Shown here: positions 62,202 to 64,000 of the stretch, in pieces | How positions within the stretch are numbered: the stretch's first letter is position 1 | Layout of the letters: each line of letters starts with the position of its first letter | Assembly (NCBI RefSeq): GCF_030817355.1 | Contig: NZ_JAUSZH010000001.1 | Location: 6,138,501 to 6,202,500, forward strand | DNA from: Streptomyces sp. V1I1 | GTDB taxonomy: Bacteria; Actinomycetota; Actinomycetes; Streptomycetales; Streptomycetaceae | Direction of reading: 5' to 3' | Length of the DNA stretch: 64,000 nucleotides | Translations under genes and position numbers: made by a program | Notes under the pieces: generated by a model | What the model saw: the letters and a program-made list of their open reading frames with translations, nothing else | What the model was told of the DNA's origin: nothing | The model's database searches: none

Positions 62202-64000
62202 TCAGACCAGCAGGTTGTAGATCTGCCAGCCGGTGGCGATCTGTGCCCTGGTGGCGAACGGGGCGGTGGCGCTGCCCGTGCCCCTGTACAGCCACAGCAC
62301 GCCCGAGGAGTCCCGGGCGATCAGGTCCGGCCTGCCGTCACCGGAGAGGTCGCTCGGTCCGTTGAGGACGTTGTAGATCCCCCAGCCGGGACCGACCTTG
62401 ACCCTGGCGGCGAACGGCGCGGCGGCATTGCCCGTGCCCTTGTAGAGCCACAGCACGCCGGAGGTGTCCCTGGCGATCAGGTCCGCCTTGCCGTCCGCGG
62501 TGATGTCTCCGGTGTCGGTCAGGCCGTTGTAGATCTGCCAGCCGGGGCCGACCTTGACCCTGGCCGCGAAGGGCGTGGTTGCGCTGCCGGTGCCCTTGTA
62601 GAGCCAGAGCACGCCGGACGAGTCGCGCGCGATCAGATCGGAGATGCCGTCCGCGGTGATGTCCCGGGCGCCGGTCAGCTGGTTGTAGATCCCCCAGCCC
62701 TTGCCCACCTCGGTGCGCTTAAGGAAGGGCGCCGACGGATTGCCGCTGCCTCGGTAGTACCAGAGCACGCCCGAGGTGTCGCGGGCCACCACGTCGCCGA
62801 CTGCGTCGGCACGCAGAGCCGTCATCGAGGTCACCGCGTTGTAGCCCTGCCAGCCGCTGCCGACGCGGTAGCGGGTGAGGTACGGCGCGGTTGCGCTGCC
62901 GGTGCCCTGGTACTGCCACAGCACGCCCGAGGAGTCGCGGGCCAGCGTGTTGTACCGGCTGGTGCCCGCGTCCGGGACGGTGCTGCTGAGCTGCTGGACG
63001 TCGCTCGCCTTCACCCACGCCATGCGGTGGTTGTAGCGGATCGGGACGTAGAGGTCGGTCTCGCCCTCGACCCGGAGCTGCGTGGAGCCGAAGTAGTCGT
63101 CACCGAGGACCGCCTCGCCTGCCTTCACATAGGCCTGGCCGGAGGGGAAGGTGTACTTCGACAGGTAGTCGGGGTTGTCCGTCGGCGCGGTCTCGCCGGT
63201 TCCCTCGTAGGCCGAGGCCTCGGGGAAGGAACGTCCGTAGACTCGGGCCGTCGCGCCGGCCTTGAGCTTCACTACGGTCCCACCGGCGACCGGCGCGGTG
63301 TACTGGCCGCCGGGGTTGTAGAACCAGGCCTTCTGCCCGCCGTACCAGATGGCCGTCCAGTTGTACTGCGCCTCGGCGACGACGTAGGTACCTCCTGCGA
63401 GGACCTTGTTGCCCCAGTTCGGGCCGTCGCTCCACAGCACGTTGGGTATGTATGGGTCCTTGATCGGCGTGGCCGTCGACGCCGTCGTGTACAAGTATCC
63501 GAAGTTCGCCGGCTGCTTGGCGACGGTGCTGCCGTTGTATGTGATCGTGGGCTGGTTCGCCGTGGTGAACGGCGGCACGACACGGACCAGTTGACCGGCC
63601 TTGAGCAGGCCGCCGGCGCCACCGGCGCCCGTCGGCTCCCCCAGCAGCGACATGTAGTGGTTCCAGTCCCAGAACGGGCCCGCGTCCCAGTGCATGCCGG
63701 CCACCTTGGCGTCCAGCTGTCCCGGCACCTCGTCATGGCCGATGATGTGCTCACGGTCCAGCGGAATGCCGTATTTGGCCGCCAGGAACTTCACCAGGGC
63801 CGCGGAGGACTCGTACTGCGGCTCGGTGTACCAGCTGCCCGCCTTGATGGCGTAGCCCTCGTGCTCCAGGCCGATGGCATGCATGTTGACGGTCCAGTTG
63901 CCCGCGTGCCATGCCAGGTTCTTGTTCTCGACCATCTGGGTGACCAGACCGTCCGAGGCGCGGATCAGGTAGTGCGCGCTTCCCCTGGCCGCGGAGCTCT
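62202..64000 (-). CDS. N-acetylmuramoyl-L-alanine amidase with FG-GAP-like repeats (5' end outside window)
   Basis: About 599 residues visible. The part nearest the right edge is an Amidase_2 domain: AHYLIRASDGLVTQMV, AWHAGNW, GLEHEGY and IIGHDEVPGQLDAKVAGMHWDAGPFWDW supply the zinc His residues. A linker with SH3-like segments follows. The C-terminal 240 residues hold five repeats of about 47 residues of the form ARDSSGVLWLYKGTG...RVKVGPGWQIYN, like the VCBS/FG-GAP propeller repeats of Streptomyces secreted proteins. It cuts the amide between MurNAc and L-Ala. The signal peptide should lie beyond 64000. Confidence 0.92.
   Translation of the reverse strand, partial: SSAARGSAHYLIRASDGLVTQMVENKNLAWHAGNWTVNMHAIGLEHEGYAIKAGSWYTEPQYESSAALVKFLAAKYGIPLDREHIIGHDEVPGQLDAKVAGMHWDAGPFWDWNHYMSLLGEPTGAGGAGGLLKAGQLVRVVPPFTTANQPTITYNGSTVAKQPANFGYLYTTASTATPIKDPYIPNVLWSDGPNWGNKVLAGGTYVVAEAQYNWTAIWYGGQKAWFYNPGGQYTAPVAGGTVVKLKAGATARVYGRSFPEASAYEGTGETAPTDNPDYLSKYTFPSGQAYVKAGEAVLGDDYFGSTQLRVEGETDLYVPIRYNHRMAWVKASDVQQLSSTVPDAGTSRYNTLARDSSGVLWQYQGTGSATAPYLTRYRVGSGWQGYNAVTSMTALRADAVGDVVARDTSGVLWYYRGSGNPSAPFLKRTEVGKGWGIYNQLTGARDITADGISDLIARDSSGVLWLYKGTGSATTPFAARVKVGPGWQIYNGLTDTGDITADGKADLIARDTSGVLWLYKGTGNAAAPFAARVKVGPGWGIYNVLNGPSDLSGDGRPDLIARDSSGVLWLYRGTGSATAPFATRAQIATGWQIYNLLV

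Overview
The window is a gene-dense stretch (about 90% coding) of a high-GC actinobacterial chromosome, almost certainly Streptomyces. Codons end nearly always in G or C, GTG and TTG starts are common, and many neighbours overlap by ATGA or GTGA. The gene order (glucokinase glkA preceded by its small partner gene, the qcr/cta respiratory block next to trpD, pfkA beside a two-component pair and a fused anthranilate synthase) is the conserved core order I know from Streptomyces coelicolor. I see no tRNA, rRNA, CRISPR array, transposase, prophage or biosynthetic megasynthase. This is core chromosome with a few accessory insertions.

Layout. 1-8.8 kb, mostly minus strand: rhomboid-like protein, lysyl-phosphatidylglycerol-synthase-like protein, cobT, a fused metallo-hydrolase/CobU gene, an ABC exporter, a methyltransferase that seems to start at CTG, and a DUF3043 membrane protein. 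9-15.5 kb: pspA-pspAA, a NarL-type two-component pair and an RND exporter. 15.5-23.3 kb: acetyltransferase, hydrolase, nadA and erpA diverging over three copies of one palindrome, a secreted protein, a PfkB-family sugar or nucleoside kinase, and a cysteine desulfurase fused to TusA. 23.5-32.8 kb: the aerobic respiratory block (ctaC-ctaD-ctaF; ctaE; qcrC-qcrA-qcrB), interrupted by an L,D-transpeptidase and a degenerate receiver protein. 33-38.8 kb: trpD, a SAM-IV-type riboswitch driving a class V aminotransferase, an AsnC-type protein, a rhomboid protease, a zinc-ribbon protein and a NYN-domain protein. 39-46.9 kb: two tandem NlpC/P60 wall hydrolases (the first with a long structured leader), a metallopeptidase lipoprotein, two glycosyltransferases and a Tat-type cholesterol oxidase. 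46.9-64 kb: fadD, phosphoesterase, START-like protein, ArsA-like protein, glkA and its partner, a nuclease-fold protein, esterase, acyltransferase, a second two-component pair, pfkA, a trpE-trpG fusion under a Trp-rich leader peptide and attenuator, and the end of a muramoyl amidase.

How it works together. The centre builds the cytochrome bcc-aa3 supercomplex. Around it lie cofactor genes (cobalamin, NAD, Fe-S insertion, sulfur transfer), upper glycolysis (glkA, pfkA), two tryptophan-pathway genes placed apart from each other, and envelope upkeep (Psp stress proteins, muramidases, L,D-transpeptidase, acyltransferase, mannosyltransferase-like enzyme).

The most unusual signals are regulatory or structural rather than a new multi-gene system: three CGTC-N5-GACG palindromes between nadA and erpA; a perfect 21-bp palindrome containing the ctaE start codon; a typical intergenic palindromic repeat sitting in frame inside the riboswitch-controlled aminotransferase gene; a 15-bp perfect hairpin against the cholesterol oxidase start; a 211-bp element bounded by 24-bp perfect inverted repeats; and an ArsA-like ATPase lacking both P-loop lysines. 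I did not find evidence for an undescribed defence or mobile system.
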